A stretch of DNA of 64,000 nucleotides, taken from positions 19,333 to 83,332 of the forward strand of contig CAJNOL010001053.1 of the NCBI GenBank assembly GCA_905250125.1, in the 5' to 3' direction. The first letter of the stretch is position 1, and the number at the start of each line of letters is the position of its first letter. A program made the position numbers and the translations under genes. This stretch comes from Rotaria sordida (lineage: Eukaryota > Rotifera > Eurotatoria > Philodinida > Philodinidae). Below the pieces are notes generated by a model. The model had not been told where the DNA came from and searched no databases. It was given only the letters and a program-made list of their open reading frames with translations. Of this stretch, positions 24,854 through 39,800 are shown one piece after another.

Positions 24854-27800
24854 ATAAGAAAAAGAAATTAATATATGAATAAAACAAATACACAAACAAT
24901 AATTGACAATACATTGCTAAACAATAAAACATCTATAGGCGGCGGAGCTATAAGATTTAGATAGGCTGAAGCCTACTTCTTGTACAAACAACAATAATGT
25001 TCACCGTTGTAGTAAAACTGACTTACGAAAGGAATGTTTCTAAGTTACTCAAATCTTTTTTCAGATTTTTTCTATATGTCATGATGAAGAAGAACACTTA
25101 AAAATATAACTCTTCTAAACTTATGTCTGCCATTATCACAACGACAAATTCTGATATTCTCATTTTCGTATAGGTGCAATTAAAAAGTTTGAAATTTTCA
25201 TAATAAGTGATCCTCATTAAAGTCTGTCTCTGTGCAAAGTTCCAAGTCGAAATTCGAAACTCAGTTTCTCAGAATAATCATAGCTTCTTAAAATCTGCAT
25301 GATGCACATTGTCCCGATTCGAAAACAATTTGATACTTTGAAACGTTCTTCAGGAAATGTTGAATTTTCTATAATAAAACGTTGGGTCTTACATTGTCAA
25401 TGATTTGAAGTAGTATTTCTTTGGTACAAGTGAAGAAGAAGAAGAACTACACTGGCAACCAAAGTTAGATAAATTACAAGCTGTCGAAAGTTTTCTTCGT
25501 CTTCAGTTGCTAAACTTAAATGTTTAAGAAATATTTTCAACAAAGTAAGCAAATTGAAAATGGAATTCCGTTTTTTTTTTTTTTGGAACGCTGCTTCTTC
25601 ACAATTTTTCTCTCAACGGTACTTTCTGTACGCAGTATAAAATGTAAGTTTCTTATGGGAATCTTATAAAGATTCTGAAGCCTATCTTAGAATCAAAACG
25701 TTCCGCCGCCTATGAAAACACCTACAATCATGTGATGGATATTCTGCCATATTTTATAAACATCCTGCAATAAGTGATTGCACAAAGAAGCAAAACAAAA
25801 TCAAGCACACATAATTATATAAAGATGGATAGATCAAGGTACCTGCAGCAACAGTTGCCAAAAATCGACTATAAACATGCATTCCTGTATACAATATGGA
25901 TTTTATTTTTAGTATAAAAAATAAACATTTATTCAACGCCAGAAATATACTCGAAAGAATAAAAATTTATAGATATTATTTAGCAAGTATTTGATGTTTT
26001 ATAATGTCAAAAATTTTGTATCATTTTTCAGATGTTAAGAGACAGTTTCTATAAATCTTTTTAGTATTAGAGAATTAATATGTAATCAGATATGTTAAAG
26101 TGATTTGAATTAGAAATATGTCTATTTTATCGACGTTCTTCTGACAGGATCTAAAACTATGATAATTCTTGTAGTGCATATAATTGAATGACAAGTCTTT
26201 GGTTATTGTCTCTCAGCAACTATATATATTCGTAAAACTAACGAGAGAATCTCTCCAGATGTTGTTTCAGGCTTTCGGGGAAATCATCTTTTCGAATTTT
26301 ATCCTAAAACAGCAACATCCATAGAAAAGTGTTTCTTTTTTTGAAAAACCCATAGGTTGGAGATATGAAGTCCGAAACTCACTATATTTGCTAGCGTTTG
26401 TGAGACCTCTCAGTGGATATAGTTCCCAGACAGAATTTTTAAAAAGACGATTTTTCTCAAAACCTATCGTCCTATAGGGATCTCGTGGAAATATACACAT
26501 TAAAAATTCTTATTGAAACCGGAAGGAGACATTTGGAAATGTTCCAGTGTAACAGGCCACTTTTTTGATAGTCTAGTGCGAGACAAGTCGAATTACTTAT
26601 TGAATCGAAAGAGTAAGATGCGTTTGTAGATACTCAAACTTCTTCAAAAACTATCAGGTATTAACAAAAAAAACTTTCACGAGTAAAATGCCCATTGATC
26701 AATCTCAAAGAGTCAGATCGGTTACTATTTTTAATTAGACTATTCTACTTCAGTAGCACTCATGCCACTTATTGCAATTTATAGTATACTCGATCTTATG
26801 TGTGGCTGAGAAATATTATTGAACTAAATAAATGTTTCACTTTTATTTATTTGCTAAATGAAACTTCCAAAACAGTAATATAATAAAGATTCCTAATTGT
26901 TATCAATTGCAAGATTCAAAACCCATATAAAAAGTTTTACTGAAGACTTAGAATAAAATCAGATTTTCTTACATGATAAATCTTCCTTAAAAAAACGAAA
27001 ATAAATTTTAGGTCCGATCGGGCCAAGTTGTCCATTTCGAAACCTATCTCATAAACCTAGATACTGTTATAGTCTGATCATTTGTTTTCAAAAAAAATAA
27101 TTTCTTATGAAATTCTACAATAGTTTAAATAGTTATATTTCTATTACCTCGACATGGATCATGTCGGACAAGAAATTCATCAAGTGCTGTCCAACCACCA
27201 CCAACACGAACCATAACTGTTGAACGAAGTATACGAACAAGACGAAGACTTTGTGATTCACCAAACTAAATAATATTTATATATTCGATTTCAAAAACCA
27301 AATTTTTTTTGTTATAAATAATTTACTCGATATCGTCCTTCGGCTATTTGTTGTACATCATATTTTTTTGAACATTGACAAAGAGATGTCTGTCGATTAA
27401 CTTCACTTTTAATTCTATCAATATCTGCTACTACCGGTTGAACTATCTATTTAACAATAAAAAAAAAAAGGATAATCGTTGATTTATTTCAAATTAATCA
27501 ATTACTTTTTTTGCTGTTTGAATAGCTTTTTCTAATTCTTTCATTTTTTGATTTGCACGTGTAAGAATATTTTGCCAACGTGTTTGAACTGATATTAAAG
27601 AATTTCTTATATAAATTGAATCATTTTTAGGTAAAATATATTTTAAATGTATAGCTAATTTATCTAAATCAATAAAATATTGTTTATATGTTTCTAATTG
27701 ATTTTGAAATATTTTATGTTCATCGATTTGTTTTAATAATGTTTGATATAAAGCAAAACGACGTTGAATTGGTTTTTGTATATTTAAATAACGTTCACTT

Positions 27801-30800
27801 TCAGTTAAAAAATCCGTAGATTTTTTTAATAATGTATGAAAAAGTTCAATTGAATGTGTTAATTCAAGAAGTTCTTGACCTTTTTTTAATGTTCGTTGTT
27901 TAACATCGATTAAATGTTCTAAAACATATAAAGAAAAAAACAATAAAGAGATATATTTTTTGTTTTGCTTTTATTTACGTTTTAAATCTTTAATTTGTTC
28001 ATTATTATCATCTGTAAATTCTTTATTAATTTGTCTTTCAATAAGTTCTAAACGTTCAATAATTAAAGAATATTTTGTATGTATTGTACTTTCATTAATT
28101 TGTTTATCAATTAAATTAAGTTCATAATAAATTTGATCAAATAATTTTTGTTGAAATTTTATTTCTTGTAATTTATTTTCTAATAAATTATATTTTTCAT
28201 TTGTTTGTTTAAGTAATTCTTCCCAACGATTATTTATTAATAAAATTGTATTTTTATCTTCATAATTATTTTGTTTTAATTGTTCAATATCATATGATAT
28301 TAATTCAATATCATTTAAAAGTATACGAAATTTTGCAATAAAAATTTCAATTTGTTTTATATCAATAAGATTTATATCAGAAGAATTATTAATTAAAACA
28401 GATAATTTTATTGCACAAGCATCTAATGATTGTGTTATATCAGCAATAACATCACCAATACGATTTTGATGAAGAGCAGTTTCATAAATAAGAGTTTTCC
28501 TAAAATAAATAAAACATTATATTGAACTTAAGCCCCCCCCCCCCCCCCCCCTCAAAAATCTATTTCAGCCCAGGAACGTCCGAATTAGATGAAACTTTCA
28601 GGATATGTTGGGGTTGGAAACAGAAGACTACCATAAAATTTTCAGTCCAAAATCTTCAGATTTCAGGGAGATATGAACCAAAAAAGGGTAAAAAATGACT
28701 CATTTGGCATCCCAAATTTTTCGGTCAACATGTTAATATTTTTTTTGTTGTTGGAAAGAGCATCTCAAGGCGCAGGGTATGACGAGGCCGCTTTTTTTAA
28801 ACAGTCCTTTTTTAAGCGCAAAAAATGGATCACAAGTTCAATGTCTCAAAAAATGGTAGCAAAATCATTTAAATGGCTGTATATTAACTAAACAAAGGCT
28901 TAATTCAAAAAATGGCACGGTCATGCCCTGCACCTTGAGATGCTCTTTCAAGCAAAAAAGAAATTTTAATACATTGAACGAATCGGGAAGGAGAAATTTG
29001 GGATGCCTTTTTGAGAAAGTGGAAACTGAGAAAAAACGAAAAACATTTTTTGATTCTTCAAAAAACAGCTGGTTTTTCGCATAGGGGTTGACGGAAATCT
29101 TGTAAATTTTGTGGGGAAAAATGAAGTAAAGAGAAAAAAAAATTATCGTTTATGAAAGAGCAGATGACGGGCTATCTTTCCATGCATTTATCTCAACTTT
29201 GACCATTCTGACGAAAACTGACTTTTTATGAGGGGGGAGGGGGGGGGGGGAAGGCCTTAACTACGAATCATTTAATGTTTTTTTGTCTTTTATTTAGAAT
29301 TTATATTGAAATAGTATCCACTAAATTAATAAGTATATCATGAAAAAGTGATGTTTGAATATTTTTTTTTAAAAATTTAATCAAACTAAAATTAGTTGTA
29401 ATTTGTCAGCAGAATGATTACATGGTTATACAGACAGTTGTTCTTTCTCAATGTCGATTTGATTAAGTGATCAATAAATTTTCTTTTTGTTGATTTAAAT
29501 ATTGTCGATGATGCTCTATGTAAAAGACTCTTCATTGAGGCAATACCATCACAAGCATCTATATTAATATTAATGATACGTAGCTAGAATTTATTTTTAC
29601 ATATTCAATCGAAGGAATACACTCTTTAATTTAGAAGAATCCGTAGCTTTCTATAAAGTATGGATGAAAATCTTGGTATTCTATTCATTCACACTGATAC
29701 CCTTCGAAATCTCTCTGATTATCATGATTAAAATAGCCTGGTAAGCAAGGCCTCTTAATGTGAATAGATAATCAATTTGCTATAGTATTATCGGTTAGTA
29801 CATCTCTTATTAATAGAAATAAAACATAGAATGTTCTGTATTGAATATAGTTTTAAATAAATACAAAATCTTTCACTTACTGTTCTTGTATTTTATCTTT
29901 TAATTGAGCCCATTTAGAATCAATTTCTACAAATTGTTCTTCAACAATATTTGGTTTTTCTTCTATAATAAATTCATTTGATTGTTCAATATCAGTATAA
30001 TCTTGTTTTAAATTAATAATATCAATATATTTATCATCTAAATGTTCTTTAAATATTCGAATATCTTCTAATTCATTGTTTGTTCTAATATTTGTTGTAA
30101 ATGATGATTTATCATTAAACCATGTTGAAACATTTTCTAATTTAGTATTTAATTCATCAGATTTAATCATTGATTGTGTTAATTCTTGTTGACATGTATT
30201 TAAATCTATTTCTAAATGTTTCCATTGTTGTTCTAATTCATATAAATAACGATAAATATCATCTGTTTCTTGTTGATTACTTGAAATTAATGTTAATAAT
30301 TGTAAACTATATTTTTGTAAAATATCTTGATATTTAATTTCATTATTTGAAAAATCTTTTATTAATTGATTATATTTTTCTTGTTCATTTTCAAGATATT
30401 GTCGAGATGATGAACGTGGACGAATTTGTAATAATTGTTGAGAAATATTATTAAGTATTATTGAAAGTTCATTATATTCTGACCAAAATTTATTAGAACA
30501 TACTTGAGTTAATAGAAGATTTTCTTCACGTAATTCATTTGTTTGTTTCATTATTAACCAATGTTGATTTAATAGAGCAAGTTTTTCATCCAGAACTTTA
30601 AAAAAAAAACACATAATACAAGTTTTATAGAGAATGAATTTTTTCTATATTATTTTCTTGACTTTTATAGATAGAAGAAAATGGAATCGTGCTTAGTTAG
30701 CTGGAGATCTAGAAATTTATGTGCGTATACTTCACCATGAATGTGGATTAAAAGCATAGTCACATCTGGATTACTTTTTATAACTCTGAAAAGGAAGGGT

Positions 30801-33800
30801 TTCGCGTCAGACAGTCGATTCCTTATTATGTCAGGTTGAAAAGCTAGAAGCAAATATAGATGTAGTTCATCATAACTCTCTTTGTAATTTAGCAATTGTA
30901 ATGCGATTTTACCGCTCATCTACATTCGCGCTGGGGTATGTTTTTGTTCAATACTGTCTACAGGGTAGAAATTTGGATCCAACTCTCCCCACTTCAGAGA
31001 CTGTGTATCAATAACGTTTTGTTCTAATATTTGAACTATTTCCTTATTGCATTTCTAAAGGATTAAGTGAAAGGATGGTGAAGAGATGCGTTTCAAAGTA
31101 GATAGAATAAAGTTATCTCCTATGATTAGCAATAGCAAGTACATCGATGAATTTGGATTTAGGTTGTTTTTCTGTTACCTTCTAATCTCTTATTAGGTTG
31201 TTATTCGGCATTTATCTAATAATTACTGTTTGCAATCTTCAGTACTATCACCTATAGAATGACTGTGAACAAGTCACTGACGGCTATTTTACTCTGATCA
31301 TCTATCCGATAGCATGCTGACTAAGTTATGACCTACCATTACTTCTATGGTTAGTTAGTATATACGAGGAGCTTAAGCGATTGAACGCAAGAACTCTACG
31401 ACAGGTCAGGCTTCTGTTCAGAACTACAGCTAGTATTAATAGTACAGAAAATATCGAGCTAATGAATCTGCCGCTAGACAGCATCCTATACCGCAAACTA
31501 GTCGAAACGTAGGAGTATTCTTCCAATCTCTTACTAAACTAAACGGATCATTGAATTATTCTCCATTTGTTTATCAAACGCAAACATCCTTTTATACTTC
31601 TAGCGGGACAGTTTACTGATATAGTTCACAATCAATGAGATAAGTTTGAAATATTCAAATTCTATTATTGAATTTAGGTGCATGCCTTGCTACTCACTGG
31701 TCACTAAAGTAACCATTTATAGATCGATTACAAAAGCTGAGAATATCAAAGATGTAAAAAAAACAAACTTTATAATAAACACCATGAGCTATGAATCAGT
31801 AAAAAAGAAACATTTCACTTCGTCTCCCACCATATCGAGCTTAACAAATCGATAATTTCGCGAAAATAGAACAAAAGAAATTTGTTTTAAAGAAAATATT
31901 CTCTAATTTAAAACATTATAGATCTTTGAATGAAAAAGATATCTAATGTTGATTAACATAAGTTTCGAAAATCCTACGATAGTATATTAGAGAAGCTAAT
32001 ACTATGAAATCGTTGCTATGGAAGTTAAAAATTTAAGAATGCTTTGAAGAGAAACCTATTAATCTTTCTCGTTCAATTATCATTATGCAAGTACGAAAAA
32101 TCGATTGAATCATTTTGGCATAATTTCAAAATTGAGTTTTGATCAAAATTGTTAAACTATTTAATATTAGAAAAAAAAACTCAAATAATCTAACCTTTGA
32201 TTGAATCCATATCTTCTGTATTCGTTATCATTGGTTTAAATGTTTCTATATTTGAATATAATTGTTCAAGAGCATGTTTTCGTTTTTCTAATTCATTATG
32301 AATAACAGTATTATCAAGTAATTGTTCAGTTAATTTAATTGGTTGAGATGATATTGCATCATTTGTTGATGAAACTAATAATTCTGATAATTCATTCATA
32401 GTTAAATCTATTTCATTCATATGATGATGAAGTTCATCAACGAATTGATTGGATGGTATTGATGAAATCTAAATAAATAAAACAATTTTTGTTTTTTCGA
32501 TTATTATTGTTTTCTATTATTCCGTACATTATCTGTTGTTGTTGTTGTTGTTGATTGATGTATTTCGTTAACATTATCTAAGGGAATTTTTATTTTGATA
32601 GTTAAACTATCATAATTTCGATTAATTGTTTCTAATAAATGTTCAATTTGATTATCATTTGAATCAATTGTTGAACTTTGTAATAAAAGTTCACCTTTTT
32701 GATTTAATAATTCAATTTGTTCATTAAGATTTTCAATTTCATCATGAAAATTTTTTAATTCATCATCTTTAATTGTTTTAATTTGTATTTGTTTTTCATT
32801 AAGTAAAACTAATAAATTATTAGCTAATTGATAAAATTCATGTAAATCTTCTTGATGTAATTGAATATAATCAATTGTATCAAAAATATATTCAACATAT
32901 TCAGACCAAGTTTTATCTAAATAAAATAATAATAAAAAAAAAATTTATGTATGAATAATTTACCAATAGAAGTAATCTCATTTTCAATAATATCAGTATC
33001 AATATATCGTTGAGCCATGTTTATTAATGTTACACCAATATCTTTATATTCATCAATAGTTGATGACATTGTTCTAAGTTGATCACCAATGTCCTATTTT
33101 GAAAGAAATCAAAATCTTAGAACACTTGTTTTTATGTGTTAATTATTGATAATTCAATAATTCGAATTCGATGAAAGAAAAGGTTATTCTCATTAGAGGA
33201 AAGTTTGTTCAACTGATATCTTGCTGGGATGTATTACCAAAGGTCATGGGAAAAGAAAAATTTTTTTCTGAAAGACATTAAATAATTAGTTCCTTTCTTT
33301 GATGATTAATTAGAAACAAACAATATCTACAGGTATTATTCAACACATTATGACGTAAAAATAGCGGATGATTAATATCAGATTGTCAATATGCCAAGTT
33401 CAATAGTTAAGATGAATAGTCTTTCTTAGTTTATAATTCATTCTTTGATTTTTTCCTTATGAATTTTGTTTATATTATCATCTATTTTTGATTTCAAAGC
33501 ATCTAGAAGTTAAAGCTAGACACATATTATTCTCCGTAGATTTTGATGGACATTACTATCTATCACAATATATAATAGCAGAAGCACAGTCGAAACAACA
33601 ATATTTGTCAATCGTTCTGGTTTTGTATATATTATAGATACTAATGCTAAAATAAATCGTATATACAAGGTTTTTTATTGATGGTTGACAAAAAAATAAT
33701 GATATATATCATACATATGTTCAGTCTTTGAAATAAAAGATATTGTGAAACTATATCGAATAATGACTGAACATTTTGAAGAAAATATTTTATAAATTTC

Positions 33801-36800
33801 GATATTAAAATAAAGAAAAATTTTTCTATGTGATTATACTATTGAATAAATTTACTTTATATTTTTGTAACATAATAATAATTTGTTCACTATCTAATGG
33901 AAGTAATATAGTTTCATCTATTGTAACTAATTGTTTAGCTTTTTCAATTGAATTTTCAGCAATTTGTTTAATTAATTGATATTGATTTGTTTTTTGTTGA
34001 ATATTTTCTAATAATTCAATATATTGAAGTAATCGTTGTTTAATTGATAAATAATATTCAATTAAATCATCAGTTTGTTTTTGATAAATTAATGTTAAAT
34101 TTGAATGATTTATTGGTTTTGATAATTTTAATTGTTCATATAAATTTAAAAGATTTGGTGATGAATAAAAATTAATTAATTGTTCAGTTATAATTTTTAA
34201 TTGTTCAATAGGTAATTTTGAATGTTTAGTTAATAAATCTTGACATATATCAATTGTTAATGTTTGTTTTAATAAACGATCTGTTGTTAATAAAAATTCT
34301 TCAATTTGATTTCGAATTAAATCATATTGATTTAATATAGTTTGTCGATTTTGAAGAATTAATTTTAAATCATTTTGAAATTTTTCATAATGAATTTTAT
34401 ATTCATTAACTTCATTTTTATATTTTAATATATCATTTTTATCTTCAATATTTTTTGTTTCTAATAAATCATTTATTAATTGATCATATAATGTATGATC
34501 AATAATTAAATTTCGATCATTATTTAATAATAATTCTAATGCTGAAAAATTTATATCATCATTTTGTTTTATTTGTTCAACATAAAGACGTATAGAATTT
34601 GCATATGTATCAATTAGATGTGTATGTTCAAGATGAAATTCATTTAAACGTGTTGATAAACGATTAATATGTTCATTGTATTGATTTGATTGTTCATTTA
34701 ATAATTGAAAATATTCATTAATTAATTTTAAAAAATTTTTATCATCATTATCAAATAATTGTTCAAAATTTATTGTTGTATTTATATCAGAATCAAATGA
34801 ATATTGACGTGTACGTAATTGTGCATGAAATTGACGAAAATTTATTATTTTTTCGTCTAATTTTGTACGATTTAAAGATAATGGTTTTGAAAAAAAATCA
34901 TTTTCAATTGAAGATAATAACCAATGATATAATTCATTTATACGTTCTTTTATTGTTTGACGTTCATGAAGAAAACGTTCGATTAATTCGATATGATGCA
35001 TTAAACGTTTTTGAGCATCATTATAACGTTCAGTATGAGAATTAAGTAGAATAAAAAGCTAGAAAAAAAAACGGAGAAGTTACATAGAACTTCTGATTTT
35101 CACATGTATCATAATGGCTTGTTTTCTCTGTTTTTTTTTCTTTCCATTTATTATAGACTGTCTGCAAAACAACATACTAGCGTTACTTGTTATAATCTTC
35201 TGTATTTTCTTATTTGCTTTCCTTTTTTTTTTTTCTCTTGGAGACAAGAATTAGTGTTGATGTAAGGTCTTACTCATTCTGTTTTATTTTTCTTCGCGAA
35301 GGAACACACTGGAAGAAAAGAAAGACACAATGAAAAGAAACATCAACGACAACCCATATGATTTGAACCTGTTTCTGTTTCTTTTTTTGAAAAAAAACCT
35401 TCAATTATAACTCACATGTTCTTTTATTTGATTATGAATATGGTTATTCAACGCTACAATTGTTGATGTTGAAGTGAGCTCATGTGTTGAAAGCAAACGT
35501 AATTTATCTAATTGCTGTTGAACATTAAGTAAAAGACTTTGTAATATATTATCATCCTAGTGAAAGAAAAAAAAAAAAGAAGAATAATAAAATACAAAAA
35601 AATATTTTTTCTTTTTTCAACAAAATTTTACTTGTTGATTCTTTTCATTCATAGCTAAATGTTGATCAAATTCATTCATTGATTTAATAAATTCTTCATC
35701 TAAATGATTTATTTCATTGAATAAGATTAAATAACGTTCACATATATCTGATATTTGTTTACAACGTTTAAGAAAATCAAAATAATTTATTGATAATAAT
35801 TCTAATGATTGTTGAAGTTGTTTAAAAATCATTGTTGATTTTCCATCATCTGTATTTTCAGTTGCTTGTTGAAAATCTTGTATTATTAAATCAATTATTT
35901 GTAAATATTCTTGAAGAAATATAAAATCATTTTGTAAATTAATTCCTGTATTTAAAATATTTTTAAATTTATCATTATCAATATTTAATGTTGATAATTG
36001 TAAATTATTTTCAATTTCTTTTTCATTAGTTTTAAGCCATTCAATTAAATAAATATATTTTGTATTAAATTGATCGAGTTGAACAATAAATCGTTCAATA
36101 ATATTACTCAAACCATTATTAATATCAGATATCTTAATTAGAAAAAACAAACAATGATAAAATCTTTTCTCAAAAAAACAAAATTGAANNNNNNNNNNNN
36201 NNNNNNNNNNNNNNNNNNNNNNNNNNNNNNNNNNNNNNNNNNNNNNNNNNNNNNNNNNNNNNNNNNNNNNNNNNNNNNNNNNNNNNNNAATAATTTTTCG
36301 ACTAAATTGTACACTTACTTCAACTCGTTTATCTTCAAGATCTGTAGTTAATATTGCTAATTGTGGATTAATATTCGTAGCTCGTTCAATAAGATTATGA
36401 ATTATTGATTTTTCTTTTTCAATTTCTGCATGTAATTTCTAAAACGAATAAAAAAAAATAAAATAAAAGTTTTCTTTTATTGTTTTAATTGTATTTCTTA
36501 TACTTTAATATGTTCAACATTTATTTGAAGTTCATTAAGATTTTCAGTTAAATAAACATATTGATTTAATTGATTATGTAATAATGTTAAACGACCAGCA
36601 ACATCATGCATCTCCAAAATTAAACAATTTTCATCATCCTAAAGAAAAGAAGAATTATTAATAATAGTTTATTTATCTAACACCAAATGGTTTCATGGAT
36701 ATGAGCAAAAAAAAAACACAATGTGATATCAGAAAACGAGCAGCTTGGTTTTTCTTTTCATTGTCGAACTTACGAAGATTTATCTGAGTGAAATAAATAA

Positions 36801-39800
36801 AAATTGTTTTATTTTTTCTATACATATAAATAATCATTATTTTATTTATATTATTTATTCAATTCATCGAAAACAAATTTACCTGTATTTTCGAAGTTGA
36901 CTCAATTGAAACTGATGGTTGTAATATATCATTATTATTATCATCAATAGTTGATAATAATGATTGTTCATCATTAGAAATTTTTGTTGTTGATAATACA
37001 TCATATATGATTTCAATAAGTTCATTTGATTTGTCATTTTCCTGATTATTTGATAATGATGAGTCCTGAAAGTTGCAAGAAAATTAGTTGAATGTTGTTA
37101 TTGAGTGAAAAATACGATCAATAGATTATAGTTGTGAAGAAACATACAAATAATATAGAATTACATGTCATTTGTTAATATATAGTGTTAGATTAAACCA
37201 CATATTCTACATATATTATGATTTAAAAATTGAGACAAGAAGAAAAGAGTTTGCTATTTTCTTCTGTTAAATAACAATTGAAAAGTGTTGATATAACTAT
37301 ATTATAAATTCACTCAAATAGAAAATTGTCAGTATTTCTATTAAATAAAATATTTATGTTAATATATATTCCAATTAAAGATTAGAAATTTCTATTCTAC
37401 ATACAAAAACAAAAGATTAGTTTGATTTGCCAACTACTAATAAAATTCATCATTTACTCATGATATATCTAACTATAGATTTCAAAAAGCAAAACAAAAC
37501 ACTCGATGATAATTTTCATATTAAAAACAAATTTTTTTTTTTTTTCTTTCTTCTTAACACCAAAATTGTTTTATTTATTATTTCTTTTTTTTTCTTTCCT
37601 TTCTACTAATAACAAACATTTCATTTTTCATATACATATATTTTAAATCTTTCTCTATCTTCTTGTCTCTATTTTTTTTCAAGACAAAAAAAAACGAAAA
37701 CAAAAAAAAAAGAACAGTGTACAATCGTAATAAAAGGGTGCAGCGGTAGAGTGTGTGTATATATATACTAAAAGAAAAAAAAAAGGGTTCTCTACGTGGG
37801 CTGATTTCTTAAGTTTGTTTTTTTTTTGATCTAATACTAGCACAAAATTGGAGACAATTACAAAATAGACGTTTATACACAAACAGAACATACAAGATAT
37901 GAATTTTTGTTCTGTACACATAACAAAGGATAATAATAATAATAATTGTAACAAAAACAACAAAAAGAAGAGATTCCTAATTGATATATATATATATATA
38001 TGTACGTCAAAGTTCATTTTACGAAAATAGATAATGAAGCAGAAGAAGAAATTGGAACAAGTGTTAATAAATAAAAGTAATAAGAAAGAAAAAACATCAA
38101 ATCAAAAGACAAAGAAGACTTAATGTGGTCATAGTCATTAGAAGAAGAATGGACGATGGATGTCACCAAACTCACCTAGAATAAATAGAGAAAAGAAAAT
38201 AAGTGATATTATTGTTTTTTTTTTTATTATTATTAAATCATGCAAAAAATAACAAACAAGTAAGCAAGCATTTCACAATTACTACTCACATTTTCTAACA
38301 ATGATCGTGACATGTACACAGAGGATTAAGTTACAATAGACATGCATCGCATAGAGAAAAAAGTGTACCAAATATATATATATATTGATTAGCTTACCTT
38401 TGGTGTGACTGTTGATAAAGAAGATAATTGTTCTTCTAAAAAAAAAAAATCAAAAAAAAAAATATAAACATTATTTTTTGTCTTTATTATTAAATTTACG
38501 TTTTTGTTGAAAACCCGATGATGTTTGTCCACCTTGTGATTGATCTGATGAATTATTTGTTTGTTGTATTTGAGTTGTAACATTTGAATAAAATGAATTT
38601 CCACCAAAACGTCTCGAACCACCACCACCTGATCCAAATGTACTATCATCATCATCATCTTTATTATTTCCACCAGTCCATCGTGTTCTCCAATCATCAT
38701 CACGACATGTTGTTCGTGTTGGACTTGAACCTGTACGTCGACGTATATTATATTTTAAATCATTTCGACCATCAAAACTTAATGGACTAATAGCACGTGT
38801 TTTTGATTTAATTCTATGCCAACCACTACCTTGTGAATCTTCATCAGCTGAATCTGGTGCACTATTATAATCAAAATGTAATGAACTTTTAGCTAATGAA
38901 TGTCTTCGATTTTTTCTTGATGTTATTTTAGCTGCAACTGTATCATGATTAGCTTTTATTGGTACAAGTGGTGCACCAACAATAGCAACAATACCATGAC
39001 GTATAGCTTCACGTATTGAATATTGTGTATGTGTATGTGTATCATAAATTAAACCTGATTCAGAATCAATTAAACCACGTTCAATAGCATCTTGTATTGT
39101 ATATTCACGACTAGTTTTAGGATCAAATAATTTCATACGATTATTATCAAGTAAATTTTTTCTTATTGCTTTTTCAAAACCAACTGATTCATTACGTAAT
39201 GGAAGAAATACTTCACCAGCATTAACATCAAATTGTGAAAATAATTTTCTATGATTAAATGCTAATTCTAATGTTGTTATAATTTTATTTGTATATGAAT
39301 CAATAACTTGTCCATCATTATCAATACGTATACCATCTAATGCTTCTTTTAATGTCATAAAACGTCCACTTGTTGGATGTTCAATTATTGTACTTTGTCC
39401 ATCAATTAAACCACGTTGTATAGCTTCTTTTAAATTTAATTGTTCACCACTATGTGGATGTTTATAAAAACCTGTACGAAGATTAAGTAAACCACAACGT
39501 ATTGCATCTTCAACATTCATACGATGTAATTTTGATTCAACTAATCTTGCACGATATAAATTTATTTTAGGTGGATTTAATTTACCACCATCACGACGAT
39601 TTATTAAACCTAATGATAATGCATCATATAATGTTATTGGACCTTGTTCACTATCAGCAAATGCAATACCATTTACATGTATATGACCACGTTCAATAGC
39701 TTCCATTAATGTCATATATTGTTCAGTAGCTGGATCACGAAATGTACCTAAAATGAATTATAAGAATTGAAATAGAATAGAAAAAAAAAATTCGAATCAA

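Larger units (their letters stand above)
27506..37069 (-). other. Spectraplakin segment: spectrin-repeat rod
   Basis: About 1,580 residues in exons near 37069-36882, 36640-36503, 36437-36320, 36132-35631, 35556-35418, 35058-33853, 33096-32965, 32914-32529, 32470-32195, 30599-29880, 28500-27977 and 27918-27506. The sequence is a continuous Leu/Ile/Gln/Glu-rich coiled pattern with Trp at typical helix-A and helix-C spacing ([56 protein letters not shown]). At about 106 residues per spectrin repeat this is some 14-15 repeats, a shorter rod than vertebrate MACF1. The rod separates the actin and microtubule ends of the molecule. Sequence conservation is low, as usual for spectrin repeats, so exon borders in this part are the least certain. 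Confidence 0.85.

Noticed and set aside
30665..32190. Unique-looking sequence in a 1.6-kb spectraplakin intron, with frames at 30665-30919 and 31326-31526
   Set aside because: I looked for a nested gene, exon or palindrome and found none. The frames are short, without motifs, and lack convincing splice partners in phase.
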